Shown here in pieces: positions 8,086-17,147 of a DNA stretch of 55,228 nt. Source of the DNA: Paralimibaculum aggregatum. Its GTDB lineage: Bacteria > Pseudomonadota > Alphaproteobacteria > Rhodobacterales > Rhodobacteraceae. The number at the start of each line of letters is the position of its first letter. Position 1 is the first letter of the stretch. Location of the stretch: positions 1 through 55,228 of the forward strand of contig NZ_BSYI01000035.1 of NCBI RefSeq assembly GCF_030270585.1. The letters run 5' to 3'. The notes below the pieces were generated by a model, which saw only the letters and a list, made by a program, of their open reading frames with translations, was not told the DNA's origin and did not search any database. Both the position numbers and the translations under genes were made by a program.

Positions 8086-9732
8086 TCAGTGATGCGCCGG
8101 CTGCTTGTCCCACATCTCCTTGGTGGGAAGCTGCTCGAAGGTATGCTCCGGCGGCGGGTTCGGCAGCGTCCACTCGAGGGTGGCGTAGCGGTCGTTCCAG
8201 TAGTTCGCCTCGGTCACCTTCTCGCCCTTCGTCACCGTGTAGTAGACGATGTAGAGGAAGAAGACGAAGCTCGCGCCCGAGATCATCGCGCCATAGGTCG
8301 AGATCTCGTTCCAGAAGGCGAAGGCCTCCGGATAGTCGATATAGCGGCGCGGCATGCCCTGGCGGCCGAGGAAGTGCTGCGGGAAGAAGGTGATGTTGGC
8401 ACCGATGAACATGGTCCAGAAATGGATCTTGCCCCAGAGCTCGGGATACTGGCGGCCGGACATCTTGCCGATCCAGTAGTAGAAGCCGGCGAAGATCGCG
8501 AAGACGGCACCGAGCGACATCACGTAGTGGAAGTGCGCCACGACATAGTAGGTGTCGTGATAGGCGCGGTCGATGCCGGCCTGGGAGAGCACGACGCCGG
8601 TCACGCCGCCCACGGTGAACAGGAACAGGAAGCCGAGGGCCCAGAGCATCGGGGTCTTGAGATCGATCGAGCCGCCCCACATGGTGGCGATCCAGGAGAA
8701 GATCTTGATGCCCGTCGGCACCGCGATCACCATGGTCGCGAGCATGAAATAGGCCTGCGCGTTGTGGCTCATGCCCACGGTGTACATGTGGTGCGCCCAG
8801 ACCACGAAGCCGAGCACGCCGATGCCCACCATCGCGAAGACCATGCCGGTGTAGCCGAAGATCGGCTTCTTCGAGAAGGTCGAGATCACGTGGCTGATGA
8901 TGCCGAAGCCCGGGACCACGAGGATGTAGACCTCGGGATGGCCGAAGAACCAGAGGATGTGCTGGTAGAGCACCGGGTCGCCGCCGCCGGCCGGGTCGAA
9001 GAAGGTGGTGCCGAAGTTGCGGTCGGTCAGCAGCATGGTGATCGCGCCGGCCAGCACCGGCAGCGCCAGCAGGATCAGGAAGGCGGTGATGAAGATCGAC
9101 CAGGCGAACAGCGGCACCTTCATCAGCGACATGCCCGGGGCGCGCATGTTGAGGAAGGTGGTGATCATGTTGATCGCGCCGAGGATCGACGAGGCGCCCG
9201 AGAGGTGCACCGCGAAGATCGCGAAATCGGTCGACATGCCGGCCTCGCGGGTCGAGAGCGGCGCATACAGCACCCAGCCGACGCCCGATCCGAGCTGCGC
9301 ATTGCCGCCCGGCACCACCAGCGACAGGATCAGCATGGTGCAGCCCGAGGCGTAGAGCCAGAATGAGAGGTTGTTCATCCGCGGGAAGGCCATGTCCGGC
9401 GCACCGATGTGCAGCGGCATGAAATAGTTGCCGAAGCCGCCGAACAATGCCGGGATCACCACGAAGAACATCATGGTCAGCCCGTGGCCGGTGATGAGCA
9501 CGTTCCACAGGTGGCCGTTCGGCGATCCGTCGCTCATCGTCATGTACTGCACGCCCGGCTCCATGAGCTCGAGGCGCATGTACCAGGTGAAGGCTACCGA
9601 GATCAGCCCGACGAAGCCCGCCGTGATGATGTAGAGGATCCCGATATCCTTGTGGTTCGTGGAACAAAACCAGCGGGTGAAGAACCCGCGGCCGTGTCCA
9701 TGGTCATGCGCGTGCACTGCAGCGTCAGCCAT
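8086..9732 (-). CDS. ctaD: Cytochrome c oxidase subunit I
   Basis: A 548-residue heme-copper oxidase catalytic subunit with 12 membrane segments. It begins with a His-rich N-terminus and the conserved [11 protein letters not shown]. The HPEVYIL motif (near residue 263) supplies the CuB histidine cross-linked to tyrosine, and the later [18 protein letters not shown] segment carries the heme a/a3 ligands. It reduces O2 to water in the inner membrane, pumping protons. Subunits II and III are absent here; in Rhodobacter-type genomes ctaD is also located apart from them. A DUF2244 gene follows directly. The ATG is preceded by GGGAGATGTTCG, an adequate ribosome site. Confidence 0.97.
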   Translation of the reverse strand: MADAAVHAHDHGHGRGFFTRWFCSTNHKDIGILYIITAGFVGLISVAFTWYMRLELMEPGVQYMTMSDGSPNGHLWNVLITGHGLTMMFFVVIPALFGGFGNYFMPLHIGAPDMAFPRMNNLSFWLYASGCTMLILSLVVPGGNAQLGSGVGWVLYAPLSTREAGMSTDFAIFAVHLSGASSILGAINMITTFLNMRAPGMSLMKVPLFAWSIFITAFLILLALPVLAGAITMLLTDRNFGTTFFDPAGGGDPVLYQHILWFFGHPEVYILVVPGFGIISHVISTFSKKPIFGYTGMVFAMVGIGVLGFVVWAHHMYTVGMSHNAQAYFMLATMVIAVPTGIKIFSWIATMWGGSIDLKTPMLWALGFLFLFTVGGVTGVVLSQAGIDRAYHDTYYVVAHFHYVMSLGAVFAIFAGFYYWIGKMSGRQYPELWGKIHFWTMFIGANITFFPQHFLGRQGMPRRYIDYPEAFAFWNEISTYGAMISGASFVFFLYIVYYTVTKGEKVTEANYWNDRYATLEWTLPNPPPEHTFEQLPTKEMWDKQPAHH

Positions 9733-9794
9733 CGAACATCTCCCATTTCGCGTCGCAGCAGAGCGAGTCCGCCGTTTTTCACATATCTCGCTTG

Positions 9795-9823
9795 GTCATA
9801 GCGCGAGCCCCATGGCCGGACAA
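9795..9823 (-). promoter_or_regulatory. Predicted ctaD promoter
   Basis: On the minus strand TTGTCC (9823-9818) and TATGAC (9800-9795) are spaced by exactly 17 bases, giving a leader of about 55 bases before the ctaD ATG. Confidence 0.45.
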
Positions 9824-9831
9824 GCGCCGCA

Positions 9832-9898
9832 GCCGGTCTCGGGCAGGCAGGGGCAAGGGCCTACTGTCGCACGCGGCGCGGGAACGCCCGAGACCGGC
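9832..9898. repeat. 12-bp inverted repeat between ctaD and cytochrome c genes
   Basis: GCCGGTCTCGGG (9832-9843) is perfectly inverted as CCCGAGACCGGC (9887-9898) with 43 bases between. It lies upstream of ctaD and downstream of the cytochrome c gene (both minus strand), so it may form a long-loop hairpin ending the cytochrome transcript. Function is not established. Confidence 0.4.
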
Positions 9899-9943
9899 CC
9901 GATTCGTGGGAGGGCCGGCCGCAGTCCGGAAGCGGGACGCCGG

Positions 9944-10321
9944 TCACTCGCTCTTGATGAAGGCGATGAGGTCGGCGATCTGGTCGTCCTTCTTCAGGCC
10001 GGCGAAGGCCATCTTGGTGCCGGGCACGACCTTCTTGGGATTCCCGAGATACTCCGCGAGGGTCGCGTCGTCCCAGGTCTTGCCCTCGCCCCAGGCCATC
10101 ATCGCGTCGGAATACTTGAAGTCCTCCACCGCGCCGACCGGCCGGCCGATGATGCCGACGAGATGCGGCCCGACCCGGTTCTGCTCCTTGTCGAGCACGT
10201 GGCAGGCCTTGCACTTGTTGAAGACCCGCTTGCCCTTCTTGGCGTCGCCGTCGGCCTGGGCAACACCGGCGAGGCCGACGAGGGCCAGGGCGAGGGCGCC
10301 CTTCATCACGGACTTGATCAT
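9944..10321 (-). CDS. Periplasmic class I cytochrome c (c2/c550 type)
   Basis: A 125-residue protein with a Sec signal (cleavage expected after AQA at residue 23), a single heme site CKACH at residues 37-41, and the methionine-ligand region PGTKMAFAG near residue 105. The IGRPVGAVEDFKYSDAM stretch is typical of the mitochondrial-like cytochrome c2/c550 group. It would shuttle electrons in the periplasm from the bc1 complex to oxidases or to periplasmic reductases such as NirS and NorCB. A good ribosome site (GGAAGGGAGACAGGA) precedes the ATG. A degenerate FNR/DNR-type box at 10397-10410 suggests low-oxygen or NO-linked expression. Confidence 0.92.
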   Translation of the reverse strand: MIKSVMKGALALALVGLAGVAQADGDAKKGKRVFNKCKACHVLDKEQNRVGPHLVGIIGRPVGAVEDFKYSDAMMAWGEGKTWDDATLAEYLGNPKKVVPGTKMAFAGLKKDDQIADLIAFIKSE

Positions 10322-10368
10322 TCCTGTCTCCCTTCCTTTGCTGCGGCCGTCTCCGGGCCGACCGGTCG

Positions 10369-10410
10369 AAACTAGCGCCCGTGAGAGGACTCAGAAATCG
10401 CTAAAGTCAA
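10369..10410 (-). promoter_or_regulatory. Degenerate FNR/DNR box and -10 element upstream of cytochrome c
   Basis: On the minus strand TTGAC-TTTA-GCGAT (10410-10397) keeps a perfect left half and a weak right half of TTGAC-N4-GTCAA. If it sits at -41.5, the -10 position falls on TAGTTT (10374-10369), a fair -10 hexamer. The box overlaps the lipB stop codon. Spacing agrees with the norC site; the weak half keeps confidence low. Confidence 0.4.
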
Positions 10411-11084
10411 GGATCACGGGCGTCGAGGCGTGGCAAAATGGCATCCACGCTGGTCTCGAATGTCTGCCTGAGCGCGAGATCGAGATCCGCCATCTCCGCC
10501 GGCAGGCCGAGATCCACGAGGCTGGTCACGCCGTGGCCGCGGATGCCGCAGGGGACGATGCCGCCGAAATGCTCGAGATCGGGTTCGACATTGATCGCGA
10601 GGCCGTGGAAGCTGACCCAGCGCCGGAGCCGCACGCCGATCGCCGCGATCTTGTCCTCGGCCGGGCTGCCATCCGGCTGCGGCGGCTTCTCGGGCCGCGT
10701 CACCCAGACCCCGACGCGCCCCGGCCGGACCAGCCCGGTCACCTGGAAGCTGGCCAGCGCCGCGATCACCCAGGTCTCGAGCGCGTGGACGAATCGCCTG
10801 ACATCGCGGCGCCGCGCCGTCAGGTCGAGCATCACATAGACCACCCGCTGCCCCGGCCCGTGATAGGTGTATTGCCCGCCCCGCCGCACCGCATGCACGG
10901 GAAAGCGCGGGTCCAGCAGGTCCTCGGGCCGGGCGCTGGTGCCGGCGGTGTAGAGGGGGGGGTGCTCGAGCAGCCAGAGGCATTCCGGCGCCTCGCCCGC
11001 GGCGATCGCCCCGGCACGGGCCTCCATCCAGGCCTCTGCCTCCGCATAGGGGGTCAGTCCGTCGCTGACGCGCCATTCCACCAT
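10407..11084 (-). CDS. lipB: Octanoyl-[acyl-carrier-protein]:protein transferase LipB
   Basis: A 225-residue cytoplasmic enzyme that moves octanoate from acyl carrier protein to lipoyl domains, the first step of de novo lipoate synthesis. Visible LipB hallmarks: [13 protein letters not shown] (substrate loop), [17 protein letters not shown] with the catalytic-site lysine, and [16 protein letters not shown] with the catalytic cysteine. Length is normal. The start ATG at 11084 is the first in frame before the conserved [20 protein letters not shown] region. It is flanked by the cytochrome c gene downstream (85 bases) and tRNA-Leu upstream on the other strand. Confidence 0.95.
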   Translation of the reverse strand: MVEWRVSDGLTPYAEAEAWMEARAGAIAAGEAPECLWLLEHPPLYTAGTSARPEDLLDPRFPVHAVRRGGQYTYHGPGQRVVYVMLDLTARRRDVRRFVHALETWVIAALASFQVTGLVRPGRVGVWVTRPEKPPQPDGSPAEDKIAAIGVRLRRWVSFHGLAINVEPDLEHFGGIVPCGIRGHGVTSLVDLGLPAEMADLDLALRQTFETSVDAILPRLDARDP

Positions 11085-11145
11085 GCCCCGGTGCTACGGC
11101 TTCCACGGCCGCCCGGCAAGATGCGGAGATTCTGCACCGGGGCTC

Positions 11146-11174
11146 TTGCGTGGGGTGAACGGCGCTGCTATCTC
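11146..11174 (+). promoter_or_regulatory. Predicted promoter of tRNA-Leu
   Basis: TTGCGT (11146-11151) and TATCTC (11169-11174) are 17 bases apart and are followed by a C-rich discriminator; the tRNA starts at 11191. CTC precedes the -35 element, as at the tRNA-Gln and tRNA-Gly promoters. Confidence 0.5.
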
Positions 11175-11190
11175 CGCCCCGTTCCCCGGT

Positions 11191-11277
11191 GCGGTCGTGG
11201 CGGAACTGGTAGACGCGCAGCGTTGAGGTCGCTGTCCCAGCAATGGGGTGGAAGTTCGAGTCTTCTCGACCGCACCA
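11191..11277 (+). tRNA. tRNA-Leu (GAG anticodon)
   Basis: An 87-base class II tRNA with encoded CCA: acceptor GCGGTCG/CGACCGC, anticodon stem CAGCG/CGCTG around TTGAGGT (GAG at 34-36), a long variable arm (TCCCAGCAATGGGG) and T-arm with GTTCGAGTC. Confidence 0.95.
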
Positions 11278-11463
11278 ATTTCCTCTCAGCGTCGATCCGA
11301 GTGCCCGATCCGGGGCGCGCGGAGACCTGCGGCGGCGACCGGCCGCCGCCGCCCTGCTCCAATCAAATCGCGAGGCCGCGAGGCCAACGGTGCTAGCATG
11401 CGATTCGCGTCCGCGCTGCGGACCGATTGGGGCATGAAACGCGATTACAGGGCAGGCAGACGC

Positions 11464-12171
11464 ATGATTTCACCCGGCGAGACCGCAGTGGTCCGGCAAT
11501 CCGCGCTCCTCGGCGGGCTGTCGGAAGAGCTGACGGCCGAATTGCTGCAGCATTCCTCGATCCGGAACTACGACCGCGGCGAGACCGTCTTCCTGCAGGG
11601 CGAGCCGGCCCACCGCGCCTTCATCGTGCTCGAGGGCTGGGTCAAGCTGTTCAGGATCACCCATGGCGGCTCCGAGGCCGTGGTCGCGGTCTTCACCAGG
11701 GGGCAGAGCTTCGCCGAGGCGGTCGCCTTCCAGAACGTGACCTATCCGGTCAATGCCGAGGCGGTGACCGACTGCCGGCTGCTGCGCCTCGACGCGCCGA
11801 CCATGCTCGACCGGATGCGCACCAATCCCGAGATCGCCACCGCCATCCTCTCGGCGACCTATCGGCACCTGCACGAGCTGGTGGCGCAGGTCGAGCAGCT
11901 CAAGGCGCAGACCGGCGCGCAGCGCGTCGCCGAGTTCCTGCTCAACCTCTGCGGCTCCGAAAGCGGCGCCTGCACCGTCACCATGCCCTATGACAAGGTG
12001 CTGATCGCCGGGCGCCTCGGCATGAAGCCGGAGAGCCTCAGCCGGGCCTTCACGCGGCTGCGCGAGGCGGGCGTGGAGGTTCGCAGCAACCACGCGGCGA
12101 TCGCCGATGCCGCGGAGCTGCGCGCCTTCGTGAACCGCGACCGCTCGGAATTCTGGCGCAAGGCGGAGTAG
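11464..12171 (+). CDS. Crp/Fnr-family regulator, DNR/NNR-like
   Basis: A 235-residue regulator. Residues about 15-125 form a cyclic-nucleotide-type sensor domain (DRGETVFLQGEPAHRAFIVL), followed by a long dimer helix and a C-terminal winged helix-turn-helix with GRLGMKPESLSRAFTRLRE, whose recognition helix matches the DNR/FNR type that reads TTGAC-N4-GTCAA. The N-terminal cysteine cluster of FNR is missing, which argues against an oxygen-sensing Fe-S cluster and favours the NO-responsive DNR/NNR branch. It lies next to norCBQDEF and 7 kb from nirS, both preceded by matching boxes, so it is the likely activator. An in-frame ATG at 11434 would add 10 residues. Confidence 0.85.
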   Translation: MISPGETAVVRQSALLGGLSEELTAELLQHSSIRNYDRGETVFLQGEPAHRAFIVLEGWVKLFRITHGGSEAVVAVFTRGQSFAEAVAFQNVTYPVNAEAVTDCRLLRLDAPTMLDRMRTNPEIATAILSATYRHLHELVAQVEQLKAQTGAQRVAEFLLNLCGSESGACTVTMPYDKVLIAGRLGMKPESLSRAFTRLREAGVEVRSNHAAIADAAELRAFVNRDRSEFWRKAE

Positions 12172-12182
12172 CGCCCGGCGGC

Positions 12183-12467
12183 TCAGAGCTCCGGGATCAG
12201 GAACAGCGCATAGATCAGCACCGCGGCCGCCCCCAGCGCGACGTCGAAGCCGCGCGCGATGGCCGGCACGGCGGCGAGGCCGAGATAGCCGCGCATGATG
12301 ATCCGCATCTTCGCCCAGGCGAAGCCGAGCAGGAGCGCGCCGGCCAGCGCCGCGGGCAGCCGGTCCCGGGTTATCGCGATGGCGGTGGTGCAGAGGCTGA
12401 GCCCCAGCAGCAGCAGCCAGGCGCGTGTCAGCGGGTCGCGGAGATGGATGCGCATCGCCTCTCTCAC
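12183..12467 (-). CDS. norF: NorF, nitric oxide reductase accessory membrane protein
   Basis: A 94-residue protein with three hydrophobic segments, including LTRAWLLLLGLSLCTTAIAI and ALGAAAVLIYALFLIPEL; it ends the norCBQDEF unit. NorF is a small membrane protein related in shape to oxidase subunit IV and is needed for full NO reductase activity in Paracoccus, but its biochemical role is undefined. The GTG at 12467 overlaps the norE stop by 4 bases; the ATG at 12455 has a purine-rich stretch but too close, so the exact start is uncertain. It converges on the regulator gene with an 11-base gap. Confidence 0.8.
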   Translation of the reverse strand: MREAMRIHLRDPLTRAWLLLLGLSLCTTAIAITRDRLPAALAGALLLGFAWAKMRIIMRGYLGLAAVPAIARGFDVALGAAAVLIYALFLIPEL

Positions 12468-13024
12468 AGCAGGTAGATCACCGGGAACAGCACCACCCAG
12501 ACCAGGTCGACCATGTGCCAGAAGGCGGCCCCCGTCTCGAGATTGTCGTGGCTGTCGCGCCAGGCGACGAGGCCGAGGATCGCGATGCCCGCCACCACAT
12601 GGGCGGCGTGAAAGCCGGTCAGCAGGTAGTAGAAGGTGTAGAACGCATGCGTCTCGGTGCCGATGCCGGCGGCGATCTTGTGCGCGTATTCGATCGCCTT
12701 GACCCCGAGGAACACCATCCCGAGGAGAGCGGCGCCGCCGATCGCCAGCCGGGCATCGCGGCGCCTGCCGGAGGCGCGGAACCGGACCGCCAGCGCCATC
12801 AGCCAGCCGCTGGTGACGAGCACCGCGGTGTTGATCGCGCCGAGCCTGCCGTCGAGGCCCTGCTGCGCCAGGGCGAAGCCCTCGGGATCCGTCGCGCGGA
12901 CGGCCGCGAAGGCGACCAGACCGGCGCCGAAGACCAGAAGCTCCGAGACGATCAGCACCCAGATCATCAGGTCGCCCGGCAGCGCGTCGAGCTCGCTGGC
13001 GGGCGCGCCGGCGCGGTCCTTCAT
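12464..13024 (-). CDS. norE: NorE, cytochrome oxidase subunit III-like protein
   Basis: A 186-residue membrane protein with five hydrophobic segments and the heme-copper oxidase subunit III signature region (GTETHAFYTFYYLLTGFHAA, then HMVDLVWVVLFPVIYLL). The short length and five segments match NorE rather than true CoxC (seven segments). NorE and NorF improve NO reductase function in vivo without being catalytic. The start ATG at 13024 overlaps the norD stop by 4 bases, indicating translational coupling. Confidence 0.87.
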   Translation of the reverse strand: MKDRAGAPASELDALPGDLMIWVLIVSELLVFGAGLVAFAAVRATDPEGFALAQQGLDGRLGAINTAVLVTSGWLMALAVRFRASGRRRDARLAIGGAALLGMVFLGVKAIEYAHKIAAGIGTETHAFYTFYYLLTGFHAAHVVAGIAILGLVAWRDSHDNLETGAAFWHMVDLVWVVLFPVIYLL

Positions 13025-14952
13025 GCCGCCACCAGGTGCCGGTAGATCTCCGGCAGCGCGCGGGTCAGCCGGTCGGGATGCGCGATCACCGCGAAGCCGC
13101 CGCGGCCGAAGATCCGCGGGAACCAGGCCTTGCCCTCGGCGTCCACGGCGATGCCGAAGACCGCATGGCCGGCCCGGCGCGCCTCGCGGATCGCCATGCG
13201 GCTGTCCTCGATGCCGTGGCGGCCCTCGTAGTGATCGAGATCGTTCGGCTTGCCGTCGGTGATCACCAGCAGCAGCCGGCGCGATCGGCCCTCGCGCGCG
13301 AGCCCGGCCGAGACATGGCGCAGCGCCGCGCCGAGGCGGGTGTAGAAGCCCGGCCGGAGCCCGGCGATCCGGGCCTCCACCACCGGCCCCATCGGCTCGG
13401 AGAAGCCCTTGCAGCGCTGCACGAAGACCCGGTTCCGGCGCAGCGAGGAGAAGGCATGGATCGCGACGCCGTCGCCGGCGGCCTCGATGCCCCAGGCCAG
13501 GGCGGTGAGCGCCTCGCGCTCGATCTCGATGACCGCCCGCCCGGTGACCGCGCTCTCGGTGGAGCGCGAGACGTCGAGCAGGATCGAGACCGAGAGGTCG
13601 CGCGCCTCCGGGCGGCTGGCGAGCCAGACCCGCTCGCTGCCCCGGCCGGCGGCGCGCAGCTCGGCCTCGGCGCGGACCGCCGCGTCGAGATCGAGCTCGG
13701 CGCCGTCCGGCTGGCGCGGCAGCAGCACCCGCCGCGGACGCAGCGCCTCGAACTGGCGCCTGACCCGGCGGATGCGCCGCCCGGCGGCCGGATCGGCGGC
13801 GGCGGGCCCGGCGGCGGCCTCGGCGGTGCTCGACAGCACGCGGGCATGGTCGGGCAGATAGGCACCGCTGCGCGCGTCCCATTCGGGATAGAGATGCTCG
13901 CCGGAGAGCCGCTCGCGCTCGGCCTCAGCCGGCGAGAGGTCGAGATGCAGCTTCAGCCGGGTGGCGGGGGCCTTCTCGGAGCGCGCGAGGGCGATCTCGT
14001 CGGCGTCCTCGGCGGCCTTCTGCGCGGTCTCGGGGTCGTCGTCGTCGACCCGGCGGTTGAGGTTGAGGAACTCGGCGAAGGAGAGGATGGCCTCGAACTT
14101 GTGCAGGATCAGGCTGTCGCTGCGCGCCGGCTGGTCGGCCTTGCGGCGGCGGGCGCGGCGGATCTCGCTCTCGGTCTGCTCGCGCGGGCTCTCGGGCCGG
14201 GGCGCGTCGGGCTCGGCCCCGGCGCCGGCCTCGGCGGCGCGGAACGCCGGCCAGAGCGGCACGGGCATCGGCGGGCGGTAGCCACGCGGCGCCTGCCAGC
14301 GCGCGTCGGCGCCGGAGCGGATGGCGGCATGGATGCGCGCGGCGAGGCCATCCCGCGGGGGCTCTCCGCCGAGCATCGCGAGGATGGCGGCCTCGAGCGC
14401 GGCCTCGGCGGCGGGCAGGGCGCGCCGGGGTCGCAGCGAACGGGCGGCGGTGCAGAGCTCGCGATGCAGCGCGCGCAGGCCCGGACAGGCGCCGAGCGTC
14501 GCGGCAACGGTCGCCTCCGCGGCCGCGAGCTGCGCGACATCCGCGGCCAGCGGGTCGGCCTCCGGGCGCGGCGGAACGGCATGGGCCGCGCAGGCGGCCA
14601 GCCAGAGATAGAGCGCGGCATTGGCCTCGCGCCAGGGAAAGGCCGCCAGCCGCGGCGGCAGGCGCAGGGTCTCGCCGTCGAAGGCGGCGCGGGCGATGCG
14701 CTCGGCCGCGACCCCGAGCCGGCGGCGGCGGGAGAGCCGGTGCCGGCTCTCCTCCGGCGCGGCGGCGCGGATCTCCACGCCGGCGCCGCCGCCGAGGCCC
14801 CGGAAGAACACCGCGAGCCGGCCCGCGACCTCGTCCAGCCCGACCGCGGCATCCGCATGGCTGGCCGGTGCATCGAGCCTGCTGGCGAAGGCGTGCCAGA
14901 GCTTGCCGACCGTCTCCTCCGGCTCCCAGGGCTCGAACTCGATCCGGGTCAT
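13021..14952 (-). CDS. norD: NorD, vWA-domain nitric oxide reductase activation protein
   Basis: A 643-residue cytoplasmic protein. A long helical, Ala/Arg-rich N-terminal part and an acidic middle precede a C-terminal vWA domain with the metal site LDVSRSTES and LLLVITDGKPNDLDHY. NorD works with the MoxR-type ATPase NorQ to activate the NO reductase complex, probably by inserting non-heme iron. Length and gene position (C-B-Q-D-E-F) match Paracoccus-type norD. It starts 6 bases after norQ and overlaps norE by 4, so all six genes look like one transcript. Confidence 0.93.
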   Translation of the reverse strand: MTRIEFEPWEPEETVGKLWHAFASRLDAPASHADAAVGLDEVAGRLAVFFRGLGGGAGVEIRAAAPEESRHRLSRRRRLGVAAERIARAAFDGETLRLPPRLAAFPWREANAALYLWLAACAAHAVPPRPEADPLAADVAQLAAAEATVAATLGACPGLRALHRELCTAARSLRPRRALPAAEAALEAAILAMLGGEPPRDGLAARIHAAIRSGADARWQAPRGYRPPMPVPLWPAFRAAEAGAGAEPDAPRPESPREQTESEIRRARRRKADQPARSDSLILHKFEAILSFAEFLNLNRRVDDDDPETAQKAAEDADEIALARSEKAPATRLKLHLDLSPAEAERERLSGEHLYPEWDARSGAYLPDHARVLSSTAEAAAGPAAADPAAGRRIRRVRRQFEALRPRRVLLPRQPDGAELDLDAAVRAEAELRAAGRGSERVWLASRPEARDLSVSILLDVSRSTESAVTGRAVIEIEREALTALAWGIEAAGDGVAIHAFSSLRRNRVFVQRCKGFSEPMGPVVEARIAGLRPGFYTRLGAALRHVSAGLAREGRSRRLLLVITDGKPNDLDHYEGRHGIEDSRMAIREARRAGHAVFGIAVDAEGKAWFPRIFGRGGFAVIAHPDRLTRALPEIYRHLVAA

Positions 14953-14958
14953 CGCCCG

Positions 14959-15762
14959 CTACCCGAACACCGCGGCGACCAGGTCGAGCAAGCCGCGCCG
15001 GACGTCCTCGTCGTCGGTCAGCGGCTCGATCATCGCGGCCAGCACCGCGCGCTCGAGCGGCATCCCCCGGGCGATCAGCGTCGCGGCATAGACCACGAGC
15101 CGGGTCGAGACGCCCTCCTCGAGATCCTGGCCGCGGAGCGCCCGCAGCTTGCCGGCGAGCCGCACCAGCGCCGCCGCCCGCGCCGGGTCGAGCCCGCTCT
15201 CGGCGACGACGATCTCGGTTTCCTGCCCGGGCTTCGGGAAATCGATCTCGATCGACAGGAAGCGCTGGCGGGTGGAGGGCTTCAGCGTCTTCAGGATGTT
15301 CTGGTAGCCGGGGTTGTAGGAGGCCACCAGCATGAAGCCGGGCGCCGCGGCGAGCTCCTCGCCGGTGCGGTCGATCGGCAGGATGCGCCGGTCGTCGGTG
15401 AGCGGGTGCAGCACCACGGTGACGTCCTTGCGCGCCTCCACCACCTCGTCGAGATAGCAGATCGCGCCCTCGCGCACCGCGCGGGTCAGCGGCCCGTCGG
15501 CCCAGACCGTCTCGCCGCCCTTCAGCAGATAGCGCCCGATCAGGTCGGCGGCGGAGAGATCGTCATGGCAGGCGACCGTGTAGAGCGGCCGGCCGAGCCG
15601 CGCCGCCATATGCGCCACCAGCCGGGTCTTGCCGCAGCCGGTCGGGCCCTTGAGCAGCAGCGGCAGGGCATTGGCATGGGCGGCGGCGAAGAGCGTGCAT
15701 TCGTCGCCCTGGGGGAGGTAGAAGGGGGCCTCCGCCCCCTCCCTGACCGGTGTCCCGTCCAT
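14959..15762 (-). CDS. norQ: NorQ, MoxR-type AAA+ ATPase for NO reductase activation
   Basis: A 267-residue AAA+ ATPase. Walker A GPTGCGKTRL lies near residue 39, Walker B-type ICYLDEVVEARKD near residue 100, and ASYNPGYQN supplies sensor 1. NorQ/NirQ proteins form hexamers that, with NorD, activate NorCB. No separate nirQ is present in the window, so this copy may also serve the nitrite reductase region. The ATG at 15762 follows the norB stop by 5 bases. Confidence 0.94.
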   Translation of the reverse strand: MDGTPVREGAEAPFYLPQGDECTLFAAAHANALPLLLKGPTGCGKTRLVAHMAARLGRPLYTVACHDDLSAADLIGRYLLKGGETVWADGPLTRAVREGAICYLDEVVEARKDVTVVLHPLTDDRRILPIDRTGEELAAAPGFMLVASYNPGYQNILKTLKPSTRQRFLSIEIDFPKPGQETEIVVAESGLDPARAAALVRLAGKLRALRGQDLEEGVSTRLVVYAATLIARGMPLERAVLAAMIEPLTDDEDVRRGLLDLVAAVFG

Positions 15763-15767
15763 CGCGC

Positions 15768-17135
15768 TCACTCCGCCGCGACCGTGGCGTCGGACGAGAT
15801 GATCTCCTGCCGCTTCGGCACCAGGATCGCGTAGATGAACAGGAACGCGCCGATCACCACCGCGACGCCGGCGCCGAAGCGCATCCAGTAGAACAGCGCC
15901 AGCCCGTCCTGCACGCTCATGTAGTCCTCGCCGAGCACCCGCTGCATGTGGGTCTGCACCGTGCCGGCGAAGGTCAGCACGAAGGTCATGAAGCACATGC
16001 CGCCGGCCATCAGCCAGAAGCTGCCCATGTTGAGCACCTGGTTGTAGGGGTCGCGGTTCTTCAGGATCGGGAAGGCATAGGTGAAGATCGCGAGGTTGAG
16101 CGAGACATAGGCGCCGAAGAAGGCGAGGTGCCCGTGCGCCGCGGTGATCTGCGTGCCGTGGGTGTAGTAGTTCACCCCGTGCAGCGTGTGCAGGAAGCCC
16201 CAGACCCCGGCGCCGAAGAAGGCGAGCGTGGCGCAGCCGAGGCTCCACAGCAGCGCCGCCTTGTTCGGATGGTCGCGCCGGCCCTTCCAGACCATGATGA
16301 AGGCGAAGGACATCATCGCGAAGAACGGGATCACCTCGAGCGAGGAGAAGATCGAGCCGATCCACTGCCAGTAGGCCGGGCCGCCGATCCAGTAGTAGTG
16401 GTGCCCGGTGCCGAGGATGCCCGAGAACAGCGCGGTGCCGACGATGACATAGAGCCATTTCTCGACGATCTCGCGATCGACCCCGGTGAGCTTGAGCATC
16501 AGGAAGGCGAGGATCGAGGCCATGATCAGCTCCCAGACCCCCTCGACCCAGAGATGGATCACGTACCACCAGTACTGCTTGTCGAGGCCGAGATTGTCCG
16601 GGTTGTAGAAGGCGAAGAGGAACAGCACCACGAGGCCCCAGAGGCCGAGCAGCAGCACGTTGGTGATCGCGGTCTTCTTGCCCGCCAGCACCGTCATGGT
16701 GACGTTGTAGAGGAAGATCACGGCGGCCACGGCGATGCCGAGCTTGACCCAGAGCGGCTGCTCGAGGAACTCGCGGCCCTCCTTGCCGAGCAGCCAGTGC
16801 CCGTGGAACAGGTCGAAGATGTAGGTCACCACGACGCCGGCGGTGCCGAGCAGCAGGATCGCGAGCTGGACATAGGCCAGCATCGGCGAGTGGATCTCGC
16901 GCTCGCTCTCCTCGGGGATCAGGAAATAGGCGGCGCCGAAGAAGCCGAGCAGCAGCCACACCACCAGGCTGTTGGTGTGCAGCATCCGCACGGTGTTGAA
17001 GGGCAGGATCTCCGACAGCGTGTTGGGCGCGACATAGATCCAGCCGGCCAGCAGTCCGCCGAGCACCTGCACCGCGAAGAGCGCCATGGCCGCGACGAAA
17101 TAGGCCTTGGCGACGGATTGGCTCTGATATTTCAT
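15768..17135 (-). CDS. norB: Nitric oxide reductase catalytic subunit NorB (cNOR)
   Basis: A 455-residue heme-copper-superfamily protein with 12 membrane segments that reduces two NO to N2O in the inner membrane. Ligand histidines are visible in MLHTNSLVVWLLLGFFG (low-spin heme b), HLWVEGVWELIMASILAF (FeB site with the conserved glutamates) and GTGHHYYWIGGP (FeB histidine pair). There is no N-terminal quinol-oxidising extension, so this is a cytochrome c-dependent cNOR, consistent with the adjacent norC. Length is normal and no disruptions are seen. Confidence 0.97.
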   Translation of the reverse strand: MKYQSQSVAKAYFVAAMALFAVQVLGGLLAGWIYVAPNTLSEILPFNTVRMLHTNSLVVWLLLGFFGAAYFLIPEESEREIHSPMLAYVQLAILLLGTAGVVVTYIFDLFHGHWLLGKEGREFLEQPLWVKLGIAVAAVIFLYNVTMTVLAGKKTAITNVLLLGLWGLVVLFLFAFYNPDNLGLDKQYWWYVIHLWVEGVWELIMASILAFLMLKLTGVDREIVEKWLYVIVGTALFSGILGTGHHYYWIGGPAYWQWIGSIFSSLEVIPFFAMMSFAFIMVWKGRRDHPNKAALLWSLGCATLAFFGAGVWGFLHTLHGVNYYTHGTQITAAHGHLAFFGAYVSLNLAIFTYAFPILKNRDPYNQVLNMGSFWLMAGGMCFMTFVLTFAGTVQTHMQRVLGEDYMSVQDGLALFYWMRFGAGVAVVIGAFLFIYAILVPKRQEIISSDATVAAE

Positions 17136-17147
17136 CTTTCTGTCTCC

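Noticed and set aside
11464-12171. Oxygen sensor FNR
   Set aside because: The N-terminal cysteine cluster needed for the [4Fe-4S] sensor is missing.
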